Origin: Paenibacillus sp. PL91 | Lineage (GTDB): Bacteria > Bacillota > Bacilli > Paenibacillales > Paenibacillaceae | Direction of reading: 5' to 3' | NCBI RefSeq assembly: GCF_012935325.2 | Contig: NZ_JABBYG020000012.1 | Span: 1 to 64,000, forward strand | Length of the DNA: 64,000 bases | In this document: positions 27,041 to 35,928 of the stretch, one piece after another | How positions within the stretch are numbered: position 1 is the first letter of the stretch | Layout of the letters: each line of letters starts with the position of its first letter | Position numbers and translations under genes: made by a program | Notes under the pieces: generated by a model | The model's input: the letters and a program-made list of their open reading frames with translations, nothing else | What the model was told of the DNA's origin: nothing | Databases searched by the model: none

Positions 27041-27064
27041 AAACTAACGGGATACGATAGTTCA
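27041..27064. repeat. CTAACGGG repeat module
   Basis: AACTAACGGGATACGATAGTT with inverted ends AACTA/TAGTT. It lies just after the stop of the preceding small gene. Confidence 0.6.
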
Positions 27065-27067
27065 AAA

Positions 27068-27232
27068 CAGCAACCGTATAGGCATTATTTTCTCACCTAT
27101 GGCTATCGATTGTATGAGGGGGATGGGGATATTAATATTAATTTTGTATCGATTTGGTATACAATCGCTGCATTCTTAGTTTTCGGGATAGTTGTTTGGC
27201 TTATGATTAAAAATAGAAAATATAAAAAATAA
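27068..27232 (+). pseudogene. C-terminal fragment of a membrane protein
   Basis: An open stretch without a good start begins right at the repeat boundary and ends with a hydrophobic helix and basic tail (FVSIWYTIAAFLVFGIVV, then KNRKYKK). It looks like the leftover end of a membrane protein whose front was removed at the repeat. Not identifiable. Confidence 0.35.
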
Positions 27233-27306
27233 TATGTGAACGGCTTGTACGGTATTTTCCGTTTCAAGTTTTCGTTTTTTTAGAATTTGCAGGACTTAGA
27301 TAGTAA

Positions 27307-27391
27307 AACTAACGGGACACGATAGTGGGATGGTGTGCCGCGGAAGCTGCTCCACTTTTTGACGGGAACAAAAAGCTAGCCAAACAGCTTC
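27307..27391. repeat. CTAACGGG module with adjoining hairpin
   Basis: AACTAACGGGACACGATAGT (27307-27326) is followed by a hairpin with outer arms GAAGCTG/CAGCTTC (27343-27391) and inner arms TTTTTG/CAAAAA. Confidence 0.6.
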
Positions 27392-27414
27392 TTCAGTAAG
27401 AGAAAGGGTGACGT

Positions 27415-27528
27415 ATGAGTATTCAAAGGATTGATCAGCGTTATGAAGCTCACATGCCACATCTACTCGAAATATGTTGGCCTCAGCCTCTCTCCTTCAA
27501 TGGAGATGGGTTATTTGGGGGTTTTTGA
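27415..27528 (+). CDS. Very short ORF of unknown status
   Basis: ATG preceded by AGAAAGGG opens 37 codons (MSIQRIDQRYEAHMPHLLEI). It could be a truncated N-terminus left after recombination at the neighbouring repeat. No family recognised. Confidence 0.25.
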   Translation: MSIQRIDQRYEAHMPHLLEICWPQPLSFNGDGLFGGF

Positions 27529-27615
27529 AACAATTTGCATACCATGTTCGTTTCTATTATAGTTGAAAGGGAAATTCTGTAATTATCGTCTATATAAGAG
27601 AAAGGTGTGTAAATT

Positions 27616-28914
27616 CTGTTTAAACTTAATCATGTATCCCGCCCTATTCGCAGCACTTTATTCGTTATTATCATTCTCGTTTTTTTGATTAGCACCGCAT
27701 CTGTTTTGTTGTATGGCGATCACTTTCTGCTTGGGTCTTATGAGAAGTTGAATAATGACGACGTCAAGTATGTAAATAGCGCCAAGATTTTATTGAATAA
27801 GTATACGATTGCTTATAACAGCGGCGAGGATCCGTCAACTTTCATCATGCCGGGAATGCCGGTCGTGCTGGCTGGTCTCATGCTCATCTTCGGACAAGGA
27901 GATGAAGCGGTTGTGGCATTCCGAGTTCTGCAGGCAGCCCTGCAAGCCTTCTCAATCTATTTGATTTTTATAGCGGCAAATCAGCTATTTAATAGTAGAG
28001 CAGCTATTATTGCCAGTATCGCAACCGCGCTTTATTTGCCCGATTATTTTTCTTCCGGCGCCATTTTATCGGAAACGATGTTCCGCACCCTTTTCATATT
28101 GCTTATTTGCTTCAGCCTTCTCGCCTTAAAGAGCCAGCAAACGAAGTATTACGTTATTGGGGCTGTTATTGTTGGACTAGCTTGTTATTTCAAGCCGCAT
28201 ACGGTGCTTTTCCCCGCTGTCTGGTTCTTTTTATGGCTTGTGCAGAGGGTATCCTGGAAAACGATAGTGAAGCATACGGCAGTTATTTCGCTAACGATGA
28301 TCCTTCTTCTATCTCCATGGTGGGTTCGGAATTTCATCATGTTTGATAAATTCATTCCATTCACACAGTCAGCAGGCAATCCAATGCTATTAGGTGCGAT
28401 TATCCATTACGAGGCGCCTTCAAAGGCCTTCTTCGACGCCCATCCGGAGTATGAGGGCAGCAGTGATAATTTATTTGTAGGCTCAGATACTGCTTTGGCC
28501 GAAACGGCCCAAAAAATTGTAATCTTCGGCTTCAAGAATGAGCCATTGAAATACTTGAAATGGTATACGGTCGATAAAGTATTGGGATTATACGCGCTTC
28601 CTTACTATTGGAAAACGGTATTTGGTGTAAATATATGGATCACGGGCATCTATCATGTCGTATTTATGCTTCTTGGAGCAGCAGGTTTGCTGATTATGCT
28701 TATGCGAGCCTTCCGGAAAAAGATGATTCCTTATTTATTTTTGCTGCTTTCATTGGCCTATTTTACAGTAATCTATGTTCCATTCGTCGCCTTCAACAGG
28801 TATGGCTACCCGAGTGTGTTTCTTATCTTTCTGGCTGCAGGCTTCTTTATTGACTTGGCTGTTGCAAGGTATCAGAGTAGGAGAGTAAAAACTTCTGTCA
28901 CTGCCAATCTTTAA
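27616..28914 (+). CDS. GT39-type membrane glycosyltransferase
   Basis: About 432 residues with some ten membrane helices. After the first helix comes an acidic loop (NDDVKYVNSAKILL), as in polyprenyl-phosphate-sugar-dependent GT39/ArnT-like enzymes, then the WVRNF motif and repeated hydrophobic blocks to the end (YGYPSVFLIFLAAGFFIDLA). It would transfer a lipid-linked sugar onto a protein or wall polymer outside the membrane. The open frame begins at 27613 (ATT) and 27616 (CTG) behind AGAAAGG. No ATG, GTG or TTG exists before 27685, and a start there would remove the first helix. I therefore favour a non-standard start. It is monocistronic. Confidence 0.7.
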   Translation: MFKLNHVSRPIRSTLFVIIILVFLISTASVLLYGDHFLLGSYEKLNNDDVKYVNSAKILLNKYTIAYNSGEDPSTFIMPGMPVVLAGLMLIFGQGDEAVVAFRVLQAALQAFSIYLIFIAANQLFNSRAAIIASIATALYLPDYFSSGAILSETMFRTLFILLICFSLLALKSQQTKYYVIGAVIVGLACYFKPHTVLFPAVWFFLWLVQRVSWKTIVKHTAVISLTMILLLSPWWVRNFIMFDKFIPFTQSAGNPMLLGAIIHYEAPSKAFFDAHPEYEGSSDNLFVGSDTALAETAQKIVIFGFKNEPLKYLKWYTVDKVLGLYALPYYWKTVFGVNIWITGIYHVVFMLLGAAGLLIMLMRAFRKKMIPYLFLLLSLAYFTVIYVPFVAFNRYGYPSVFLIFLAAGFFIDLAVARYQSRRVKTSVTANL

Positions 28915-29096
28915 ATTCTACCCAAGCGAGCATCGGGTTCAACGGTATGCCCATCGGCAAAACCGAGAAGATCTTCAGTGATTATACATCGATAAATACT
29001 TAAAGGCCGGGCAGTCGAGGATGGTGTGATATTTGTCGAAAGGTTTGACGGAGAGCAATGAAAGGCATGGTTAAAAAGTTGAAGCGATGACGAAAA

Positions 29097-29140
29097 CGGC
29101 TACCTACGGAGAAGAGTCCGTAGGTAGCCGCTTTTTCTTT
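29097..29140. terminator. Strong bidirectional-looking terminator
   Basis: A 14-bp perfect hairpin CGGCTACCTACGGA/TCCGTAGGTAGCCG is followed by C and T-rich sequence on the plus strand and by TTTTCG on the minus strand. It separates the glycosyltransferase region from the next small genes. Confidence 0.75.
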
Positions 29141-29241
29141 TATTTAAAGGTTTCGTCAGCAATAATGTACCAATACCCGATATTGCCGGAGTTATTGAAT
29201 ATCTGAACGTCGTAAAGTTCTGGATGTGTGTAGATCGTCGG
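29140..29241 (-). pseudogene. C-terminal protein fragment on the minus strand
   Basis: An open stretch ends at TAA next to the terminator and reads PTIYTHPELYDVQIFNNSG then GYWYIIADETFK. It looks like the last 33 residues of a lost gene, stopped upstream by the repeat at 29244. Protein not recognised. The surrounding 28915-29453 region is otherwise empty. Confidence 0.3.
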
Positions 29242-29243
29242 AC

Positions 29244-29265
29244 GAGAAAATAAAATCCTAGACTG
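29244..29265. repeat. Single AAATAAA-TAGACTG unit
   Basis: GAGAAAATAAAATCCTAGACTG followed by ...ATTTTATTGAACG. One unit of the dispersed family. Confidence 0.5.
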
Positions 29266-29453
29266 TCGCTATTTTATTGAACGAATGTTCTCCATTTGCT
29301 TATCGCCAGAGGCCACGGAGGAGGGGCTGGATAACCAGCCCTTTACTCTAAGGAGGAAGGAGAATTCGATAACTGGGGTTCCGACTTTAATGACTTCCTT
29401 GGAATCATGACTATAATAATCTAGTTGATGCATTATTTGATTTATATCCTCTG

Positions 29454-29999
29454 ATGTTAAAGATATTGGAGGAACTTAAGCTATTAATAGAAAATGGCGT
29501 AGAACCTAAACTAGAAACCGTTTCCTTCGAATTACCTTTGAACAAAGTTAAATTTTCTCTTTCAGAAATTATGTTTATAGAGGGCACAATTTGTTATACG
29601 AATGTTATCAATGCGGAAAAACCATATATCATCTTTTCTTACTATAAAAACAATGGAAGAATCGTTATGCTTGATAAATTGAAAGAACAATTCGAGTTGA
29701 AACGATCAAATAAAAGAGCAAGACTTAAGTGCTTATGGCCTTTCATTAAAGAAGAATTTCTAATTAATGCACAAAATATATACTTTAATAAGAAAGCATT
29801 TGATAAATTTACAGATGAAACAAAAGTATATTTATACCTAGTGCATAGAGAAGGTACATCAAATATCCCCGATACAACACAGCGCGAGTTGGTGAAGTAC
29901 AAAGAGTACACAGCAATTGCATATAAGAACGATACAGAGGTAGGTTTCTACTTGGACCAATCAGGTAGTGGAACGTTTTCGAAACATCGGGGAGACTAA
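29454..29999 (+). CDS. Hypothetical protein, probably N-terminally damaged
   Basis: 181 codons from an ATG with no visible ribosome binding site. The same frame is open upstream to about 29400 (NHDYNNLVDALFDLYPL), and another frame there reads DNWGSDFNDFLG. This suggests a longer protein broken by a frameshift near 29400. It is a soluble, lysine-rich alpha/beta protein with a low-GC composition. I do not recognise the family. The stop codon TAA is formed by the repeat's CTAACGGG, so the C-terminus may also be artificial (SGSGTFSKHRGD). Confidence 0.5.
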   Translation: MLKILEELKLLIENGVEPKLETVSFELPLNKVKFSLSEIMFIEGTICYTNVINAEKPYIIFSYYKNNGRIVMLDKLKEQFELKRSNKRARLKCLWPFIKEEFLINAQNIYFNKKAFDKFTDETKVYLYLVHREGTSNIPDTTQRELVKYKEYTAIAYKNDTEVGFYLDQSGSGTFSKHRGD

Positions 30000-30010
30000 C
30001 GGGCTGGATT
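29994..30010. repeat. CTAACGGG repeat module supplying a stop codon
   Basis: GACTAACGGGCTGGATT. The TAA of the preceding ORF lies inside it. Confidence 0.5.
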
Positions 30011-30053
30011 GTGTAGATACTTCGCGAAAAATCCAAGATTGGAGAGTGTAATA

Positions 30054-30128
30054 ATGAGTGACTTGAATACAAAAGTTCAATCAGTTGCTCGGTTTGTTCT
30101 ACCAGAACGTGTATGCGCATCGAGCTAA
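30054..30128 (+). pseudogene. Truncated 24-codon ORF ending in a repeat
   Basis: GGAGAGTG precedes ATG 30054. The frame reads MSDLNTKVQSVARFVLPERV and ends in a TAA inside a degenerate repeat copy (GCTAACAGGGGATCATA, 30124-30140). It appears to be the start of a gene cut off by the repeat. Confidence 0.35.
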
Positions 30129-30160
30129 CAGGGGATCATACACCGTGGAGGTGTGCATAT

Positions 30161-30487
30161 ATGCCAAACATCAATTCCAATAACAATTCAAACTTTGAGG
30201 GAATCTACAACCAATACCGCCAAGAGGGTCAGCAAAGAGCTGCTCAAGAGATTAAAGCGGAACCCGGTAAAGAACAAATTGTAGCCGTTCGAAAGAATGA
30301 GGACGGGGACATCATTGCGTTTAAGACGGCATCCGGTAGAGAACTCGATTATGTAACTGCTTTAGACGAAGCGAAAAGTGGAAAATTGGCGCATGTAGAT
30401 GTGTTCCACAAATATGGACGCGATATCATTCGCAGTGAACCGGACGGGTTTGACGGGAACAATTTAGATAACCTTCCCACTTTTTAA
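30161..30487 (+). CDS. DUF3892 domain-containing protein
   Basis: 108 residues. An Asn-rich N-terminal tail (MPNINSNNNSNFEGIYNQYR) is followed by a DUF3892 domain: QIVAVRKNEDGDIIAFKTASG, then ALDEAKSGKLAHVDVFHKYGRDIIRSEPDG and NLDNLPTF. This domain is common in Bacillota as a small soluble protein of unknown function. ATG 30161 has GGAGGT 8 nt upstream. The frame could be extended to 30113 but without a site. A terminator follows, so it is a free-standing gene. Confidence 0.75.
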   Translation: MPNINSNNNSNFEGIYNQYRQEGQQRAAQEIKAEPGKEQIVAVRKNEDGDIIAFKTASGRELDYVTALDEAKSGKLAHVDVFHKYGRDIIRSEPDGFDGNNLDNLPTF

Positions 30488-30509
30488 TTTTAATTTATTG
30501 GAAAATAAG

Positions 30510-30543
30510 AAAATCCCGCCGAGTAACCGACGGGATTCGTTTT
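30510..30543 (+). terminator. Terminator of the DUF3892 gene
   Basis: AATCCCG/CGGGATT stem with inner CG pairs, then CGTTTT, 23 nt after the stop. Confidence 0.6.
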
Positions 30544-30699
30544 AGAATATATCCTCAGGTGAATTTCTCCAGCAACGAGTCTTAGTCAACGTTGATGCAG
30601 ACGGGCTTGAATTACTTTTTCACTATTAGCATCGACGGTGACCTCAATGACGTTCAGCGCATCGCCAAGTTATGAAACATAACTGCACAATCAACAATG

Positions 30700-30976
30700 G
30701 GAATGCGGGAATAAATCAACCGTTTTTTTATCCACGTCCGAGCTGCCTGCAACGACAATCCGCACGGTGGCCTGCCGGACAGCTTACAACACATTTTCCG
30801 TCACGCTCACCGCCTGGATGCGCCGCATCGCAATAACCCTTCGTTTCTTCTCCAAGAGCCCTCGCTCGATCGTCAGCGTATCTTCTTCCAGTTATAGAAT
30901 GCGTTCCTTGGCGTTCCATACTTTTTGGCGAGTCGGCAATTTGTCTGCGAACGCGATCGGCTCCTTCCTCTGATAA
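30700..30976 (-). pseudogene. Remnant of a bacterial PH-domain (YdbT-like) membrane protein
   Basis: Reading the minus strand from 30976 gives FADKLPTRQKVWNAKERIL, an in-frame stop, then LEEDTLTIERGLLEKKRRVI, RRIQAVSVTENVL, another stop, and ATVRIVVAGSSDVDKKTV. The pattern of bPH_2 domains (ERGLL.KK...I.L.RIQ.V...) is clear, but two stops and lost ends show it is dead. A further minus-strand relic (DALNVIEVTVDANSEKVIQA, about 30590-30660) follows it. The rest of 30990-31200 has no gene. Confidence 0.55.
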
Positions 30977-31203
30977 ATCGGGAATAGGGTGACTGCCGGC
31001 CGCCGTGGAAAACGTCAGCGTCGATAGTCCGTATTCCTCAGAATGGTTAAGCGGAAAGCGCTATGCCTTGAAACGGCCCCGGTAGACAGCTGCGGCAGCC
31101 CTTCAAGGCATTTTCATATCCCCCCGTTTCGAAAGCCTTTACAAATCCCTAAGAACGCGATGACACCAGCTTTACAAAAAACGATTACACTAAGGCAAGA
31201 AAT

Positions 31204-31248
31204 TGCAAAATGATATCGATTTTTGCAGAGATTTGCGAAAAATTGCAA
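31204..31248. promoter_or_regulatory. Paired palindromes upstream of lacI-type gene, probable operators
   Basis: TGCAAAA...TTTTGCA arms (31204-31227) around ATATCGAT, and a second TTGC-N8-GCAA element (31233-31248), lie 25-70 nt before the regulator start. They are good candidates for autoregulatory LacI-type operators. Confidence 0.5.
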
Positions 31249-31272
31249 GATGCGGACAGGTGTTGAAGGGAA

Positions 31273-32346
31273 ATGAAAGTGACGTTGAAAGAGATCGCTG
31301 ACCGCGCGAACGTGTCGGTCTCGTCCGTGTCCCGGGCGCTGAATGGAGGCTGGGGCGGCGCCCTTGTTCACGGTCAGACGCGCGAACGAATCCTCCGGAT
31401 TGCGAAAGAAATGGGCTATCATAGGCTCCACTCCTCGCAGCAGCCGGATCGTTCCCCGAAATTCAGGATTGGGCTTGTCCTGCACGACGTGAAGTACAAG
31501 TACCATGATCCGTACTTTTCGGAGTTGATGTACGGCATCGAGAGCGAACTGGCGGAGCAAGGCTTAGGCCTTGATTTCACGTTGGAAGTGCAGGAAATCT
31601 TCCAATCGAGATTTTTCGCGGGTGTGGAGAAATGCGATCTGGCTGTACTCTGCGTCGGACCGCTGAAATCGGAATTCCTGCAGGAGCTGAAGAGGCATGT
31701 CCCGCTGGTGTTTTCTGTTGGAGGCCTGAAAACCCCCGGGGTCGATTGTGTATCGGTCGACTTTCGCGGAGCGGCCAGAGAGGCGGTTCAATATTTGATT
31801 GGGCTGGGCCATCGACGGATCGCCTTCCTCGGCGGAAGCTCGGTTGTGGGAGCGTCACTTGAGGAGGAGGAACGGTTCATCGCGTACAAAGAAGTGCTGG
31901 CTTCGCACGGGATTTCGCTGAATCAAACATGGATTTGCAACGGCGGCTTCGATCCGGCGAAAGCTTACGAGGTCATGACGGAGCTGATTCGATCGGACAA
32001 GCGTCCTACGGCCGTCTTCGCCGCCAGCGATAGGATGGCGTACGGAGCGTACAAGGCGATCCAGGAAAACGGATTTACCGTTCCCGAGGATGTATCGGTC
32101 TTATCCTTCGACGACATCGAGATGTCGGAGTTCGTGAGTCCGGGCTTGACGACGGTGCGAGTCCATAAAGAAGCGATGGGGCGAATCGCGGTGAAGCTGC
32201 TCGTTCAGCGGATGGAAGGGAAGCTTCCCTTGCCCTTGACCAGTTATTTGCCGACAGAGCTCGTCGTTCGCGGCAGCTGCAACAAGTATGACGGTTTTTC
32301 CAAGGAGGGAGCGCATGGATCGGACGTGGGGGACAGGAAAGCTTAG
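31273..32346 (+). CDS. LacI-family transcriptional regulator
   Basis: This 357-residue protein has an N-terminal LacI helix-turn-helix (VTLKEIADRANVSVSSVSRA, then ERILRIAKEMGY) and a periplasmic-binding-like effector domain (RIGLVLHDV, ALNG-type core, GHRRIAFLGG, AVFAASDRMAYGAYKAI, DVSVLSFDDIEMS). ATG is preceded by GAAGGGA. It is the first gene of an operon with an ABC importer and a glycerophosphodiester phosphodiesterase. It probably represses that operon and is relieved by the imported ligand. The gene after it starts inside its 3' end. Confidence 0.9.
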   Translation: MKVTLKEIADRANVSVSSVSRALNGGWGGALVHGQTRERILRIAKEMGYHRLHSSQQPDRSPKFRIGLVLHDVKYKYHDPYFSELMYGIESELAEQGLGLDFTLEVQEIFQSRFFAGVEKCDLAVLCVGPLKSEFLQELKRHVPLVFSVGGLKTPGVDCVSVDFRGAAREAVQYLIGLGHRRIAFLGGSSVVGASLEEEERFIAYKEVLASHGISLNQTWICNGGFDPAKAYEVMTELIRSDKRPTAVFAASDRMAYGAYKAIQENGFTVPEDVSVLSFDDIEMSEFVSPGLTTVRVHKEAMGRIAVKLLVQRMEGKLPLPLTSYLPTELVVRGSCNKYDGFSKEGAHGSDVGDRKA

Positions 32347-33238
32347 GCTTGCCCTGAAGCGCCATTGGCAGTTGTATTTGCTCATTACGCCGGTACTGAT
32401 TTATTTTCTCGTCTTTCATTACTTGCCGATGTACGGCTTGCAGATTGCTTTCAAAGACTTTATTGGCACAAAAGGAATTTGGGGCAGTCCTTGGGTCGGG
32501 TTGAAACACTTCGATCGGTTTTTCGAAAGCTTCTTTTTCTGGAGGCTGTTGGAAAACACGATCGGCATCAGTCTGTTCGAGCTCGCGGTCGGCTTCCCGA
32601 TTCCGATTCTACTAGCGCTGATGGTCAACGAGGTACGCAGCAGCGGATTCAAGCGGTTGGTGCAGACGGTCACCTACGCGCCGCACTTCTTGTCCACTGT
32701 CGTACTGGTCGGGATGGTCGTTATCTTCCTATCGCCGACCACAGGGGTCGTGAACCAAGCCATTCAAGCGTTAGGAGGCCAACCGATTTATTTCATGACG
32801 GAGCCGGAATGGTTTAAGAGCATCTACGTGTTTTCAGGCGTCTGGCAGCAGATGGGGTGGAGCTCCATTATTTATCTCGCGGCGCTAACGGGGATCGATC
32901 CGCATCTGCATGAAGCGGCTCGCGTGGACGGGGCGTCCCGGCTGCGGCGAATCTGGCACGTCAATTTGCCGGGCATCCGGCCGACGATCATCATTCTTCT
33001 CATCCTGAACGTCGGTTCGGTGATGGGCGTCGGATTCGAGAAGGTGTTTCTTATGCAAAATTCGTTGAATCTGGAAGCATCCGACGTCATTTCAACTTAT
33101 GTGTATCGAAGCGGGATTCTCGGCTCACAATACAGCTTCGCTGCGGCCGTCGGCCTGTTTAATTCGGTCGTTAACTTCATCTTGCTCGTCATCGTGAATC
33201 GGATCGCACGGAATATGAATCAAACGAGTTTGTGGTAG
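32315..33238 (+). CDS. ABC transporter permease (LplB-like)
   Basis: This 307-residue inner-membrane protein has six helices and the EAA loop (EAARVDGASRLRRIWHVNLPGI) that contacts the ATPase. The N-terminus (WQLYLLITPVLIYFLVFHYLPMYGLQIAFKDF) is characteristic of the LplB/YtcP carbohydrate-type permeases abundant in Paenibacillus. I start at ATG 32315, 5 nt after AAGGAGGG (32302-32309). The longer frame from 32288 lies upstream of that site. It overlaps the lacI-type gene by 32 nt. No ATPase gene is in the operon, so a shared MsmK-like ATPase is presumed. Confidence 0.92.
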   Translation: MDRTWGTGKLRLALKRHWQLYLLITPVLIYFLVFHYLPMYGLQIAFKDFIGTKGIWGSPWVGLKHFDRFFESFFFWRLLENTIGISLFELAVGFPIPILLALMVNEVRSSGFKRLVQTVTYAPHFLSTVVLVGMVVIFLSPTTGVVNQAIQALGGQPIYFMTEPEWFKSIYVFSGVWQQMGWSSIIYLAALTGIDPHLHEAARVDGASRLRRIWHVNLPGIRPTIIILLILNVGSVMGVGFEKVFLMQNSLNLEASDVISTYVYRSGILGSQYSFAAAVGLFNSVVNFILLVIVNRIARNMNQTSLW

Positions 33239-33249
33239 GAGGTGAGGGC

Positions 33250-34128
33250 ATGTCGATTCGCAAGCTGAAATGGTTTGATATTGCGAACGGGTTGCTGCTG
33301 GCTCTCGTCAGCGCGGTTACGGCGTATCCGCTGCTCTTCGTGCTGAGCGCTTCCATCAGTGATCCGGCGGCCGTCCTGTCGGGCCGCATGTGGATATGGC
33401 CCGTTGATATTAGCTTTACCGGGTTCGAGAAGGTGTTCGCCAACTCGGATCTGCTCACCGGGTATTCGAATACACTCCTTTATACGATCGTAGGTACGGC
33501 GATCAACGTCATCATGACGGTTATGGCGGCGTATCCGTTGTCGCAGCCCAGGTTTTACGGAAAGAATGTGATCATGGCGCTGATAGCTTTTACGATGTTT
33601 TTCAGCGGCGGCTTGATTCCGACGTACATGATCGTTCGCGATCTCGGCATGACGAATACGATGTGGGCGCTGATCGTTCCGAATGCCGTGTCGGTGTACA
33701 ACATCTTGATTATGAGAACGTATTTTCAAGCCAGTATTCCGGGCGAAATTCTCGAAGCGGCCTCCATCGATGGCAGCTCCGATCTTCGGACGCTCCTTCG
33801 AATCGTATTGCCGCTTTCCTTGCCGATCTTGGCGGTCATGGTGTTGTTTTACGCGGTTGGGCATTGGAACGCCTACTTCAGCGCATTGATTTATTTGACC
33901 GATCGGGAGCTGTATCCGCTCCAGCTGTTTATGCGGGAAATCTTGATTCAAGGACAAATGGAAGAGATGGTGAACGCGGCGGACCGTTCTCATGTCCAGA
34001 CGATCATGGACGAAGAAGCGGTGAAGTACGCCATTATCATCGTGGCCAATTTACCGATTTTCCTGCTTTATCCGTTTTTACAAAGGTACTTCGTGAAGGG
34101 CGTTATGATCGGGGCTTTAAAGGGATGA
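33250..34128 (+). CDS. ABC transporter permease (LplC-like)
   Basis: This 292-residue second permease subunit pairs with the preceding one. It has six helices and an EAA loop (EILEAASIDGSSDLRTLLRIVLPLSLPI). The ending (FVKGVMIGALKG) is the usual end of LplC/YtcP-type permeases. ATG 33250 lies 7 nt after AGGAGG (33237-33242), which overlaps the stop codon of the first permease, so the two are translationally linked. Together they form the channel for the substrate carried by the lipoprotein encoded next. Confidence 0.92.
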   Translation: MSIRKLKWFDIANGLLLALVSAVTAYPLLFVLSASISDPAAVLSGRMWIWPVDISFTGFEKVFANSDLLTGYSNTLLYTIVGTAINVIMTVMAAYPLSQPRFYGKNVIMALIAFTMFFSGGLIPTYMIVRDLGMTNTMWALIVPNAVSVYNILIMRTYFQASIPGEILEAASIDGSSDLRTLLRIVLPLSLPILAVMVLFYAVGHWNAYFSALIYLTDRELYPLQLFMREILIQGQMEEMVNAADRSHVQTIMDEEAVKYAIIIVANLPIFLLYPFLQRYFVKGVMIGALKG

Positions 34129-34169
34129 CCCTTGGAGCATATATAAAGGACGAATATGGAGGAGAAAAC

Positions 34170-35825
34170 ATGAGGTTGAGGAAAAAGTGGATGGGGCTGG
34201 TGTGTTCATTACTGGTAACGGCGAGTTTGACGGCCGGCTGCGTCGGCGGCGCGGCGGAAACGACGGACAACGCTGCAACGACCGGTTCTTCCGGAGAAGG
34301 CGCTTCCAGCGCGGCTCCTAAGTTTAACGAAGCGGGTATGCCTATCGTAAACGAGCCGATCGAGCTGACCTTCTTTACGGGATTGGCCGAAACCAACGGG
34401 AACGTTCCGTTCGAAGAGCGTCTAGTCTATCGAGAGATGGAACAGATTTCTAAAATGAAAATCAATTTCCAGCTCATTCCGTTCTCTGCTCTGACCGAGA
34501 AACGCAACCTGGCGCTCGCCAACGGAGACTATCCGGATGCGTTCTTTACCGCGCGTGTACCTGCCGCGGACTTGATGAGATACGGCAGCCAGGGCGTCTT
34601 CGTGCAATTGGACGAGCTGCTCGAGCAATACGCACCGAACCTTACGGCTTTAATGGAGAAGTACCCGGCCTTGCGGAAGGCGCTCACGATGCCTGACGGC
34701 CATATTTATTCGATGCCTACTTTTTACGATCCCGAATTTCTCCCGATGCTGATCGGCACGCCGCTGTGGATTAAGCAGGATTGGCTTACGACATTGGGTC
34801 TCGAAGAGCCGAAGACGATCGAGGAGTATTACAATTTCTTGAAGGCGGTCAAGCAAACGGATATAAACGGCAATGGGCAGCCGGACGAAATTCCGTACAG
34901 CGGTGTCGGCGTCGGCCCATTGATCGATCAATTGAAGGGCGCATGGGGCGTAGGTAACCGCGGGCTCGGCCATAAGTTCGTGGACGTGGACCCGGAGACA
35001 AACGAATTGAGATTTTTCCGTACGTCGCAAAATTACAAGGAAGTGCTCGAATTCGTAGAAAAGCTTTATGACGAAGGCTTGATCGATAAGGACATTTTCA
35101 CGCAGGATAGCAAGACGATGTTCGCCAAGGGCGCGCAGGAGCTGCTCGCAACGACGATTAATCCGAATCCTTCCACGCAATTCAACGGTGAAAACTATAT
35201 CGGTCTAGGCGCTCTGAAAGGACCGCACGGCGATCAGCTGTATTCGCATATTAAAGTACCCATGGTATGGCCGGGAGCGTTCGCCATTACTGATAAGAAC
35301 GAGCATCCGGAAGCGACCGTACGTTGGATGGATCACTTCTACAGCGAGGAAGGGGCGACGTTGTTCTTTATGGGCAAGGAAGGCGAAAGCTATACGAAAA
35401 GCGCGGACGGTACGCTCGAGTTCGCGGATGGAATCAAAAACCATCCGGACGGCTTGACGCTGGATCAGGCGCTTACCGATTACGTCAGCTGGATGGGCGG
35501 AAGTTATCCGGGATACGTCAAAGTGAACTGGTTCAAGGGCTCCGAATCGCTCCCGGAAGCCATCGAAGCCGGGAACAAAGCCGCTCCGCATCAAGTGGGG
35601 GAGCTGTGGTATAATTTCAACTACACCGAAACGGAAACGGAGTTCATGAGTACGGTCGGATCGGATATCCACACGTACATCGACGAGATGGAAGCGAAGT
35701 TCATTAATGGATCGGTTCCGTTTTCCGAGTGGGATAAATATGTAAACACCATACAAGGGATGGGCGTCGACGAGTACTTGAACGTTTACAAAGCTGCATT
35801 GGATCGATATAACGGCAACCAATAA
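34170..35825 (+). CDS. Extracellular solute-binding lipoprotein
   Basis: 551 residues with a signal peptide and lipobox LTAGC (Cys24), then a low-complexity Ser/Gly/Ala linker and a large type-1 extracellular solute-binding fold (ELTFFTGLAE, LALANGDYPDAFF, LDELLEQYAPNLTALMEKYP, TDINGNGQPDEIPYSG). This is the LplA-like family of about 550 residues found with LplB/LplC permeases. It captures the substrate outside the membrane. ATG has GGAGGAG 6 nt upstream. The ligand cannot be read directly. Neighbouring GDPD suggests a glycerophosphodiester or its sugar analogue. Confidence 0.92.
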   Translation: MRLRKKWMGLVCSLLVTASLTAGCVGGAAETTDNAATTGSSGEGASSAAPKFNEAGMPIVNEPIELTFFTGLAETNGNVPFEERLVYREMEQISKMKINFQLIPFSALTEKRNLALANGDYPDAFFTARVPAADLMRYGSQGVFVQLDELLEQYAPNLTALMEKYPALRKALTMPDGHIYSMPTFYDPEFLPMLIGTPLWIKQDWLTTLGLEEPKTIEEYYNFLKAVKQTDINGNGQPDEIPYSGVGVGPLIDQLKGAWGVGNRGLGHKFVDVDPETNELRFFRTSQNYKEVLEFVEKLYDEGLIDKDIFTQDSKTMFAKGAQELLATTINPNPSTQFNGENYIGLGALKGPHGDQLYSHIKVPMVWPGAFAITDKNEHPEATVRWMDHFYSEEGATLFFMGKEGESYTKSADGTLEFADGIKNHPDGLTLDQALTDYVSWMGGSYPGYVKVNWFKGSESLPEAIEAGNKAAPHQVGELWYNFNYTETETEFMSTVGSDIHTYIDEMEAKFINGSVPFSEWDKYVNTIQGMGVDEYLNVYKAALDRYNGNQ

Positions 35826-35928
35826 GGCATTTCGCGTAAGCCGCCGGCAGGGTTGATACCTATCGGTGGCTTATTCCGGCTAGACGAATGGCAGGTGGGA
35901 CGAACATTTTTTAGGAGGAGAAAACAAG

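Noticed and set aside
33220..33993. Long minus-strand ORF of 257 codons inside the LplC-like permease gene
   Set aside because: It is the shadow of the GC-biased permease frame. His- and Arg-rich composition is typical of such shadows.
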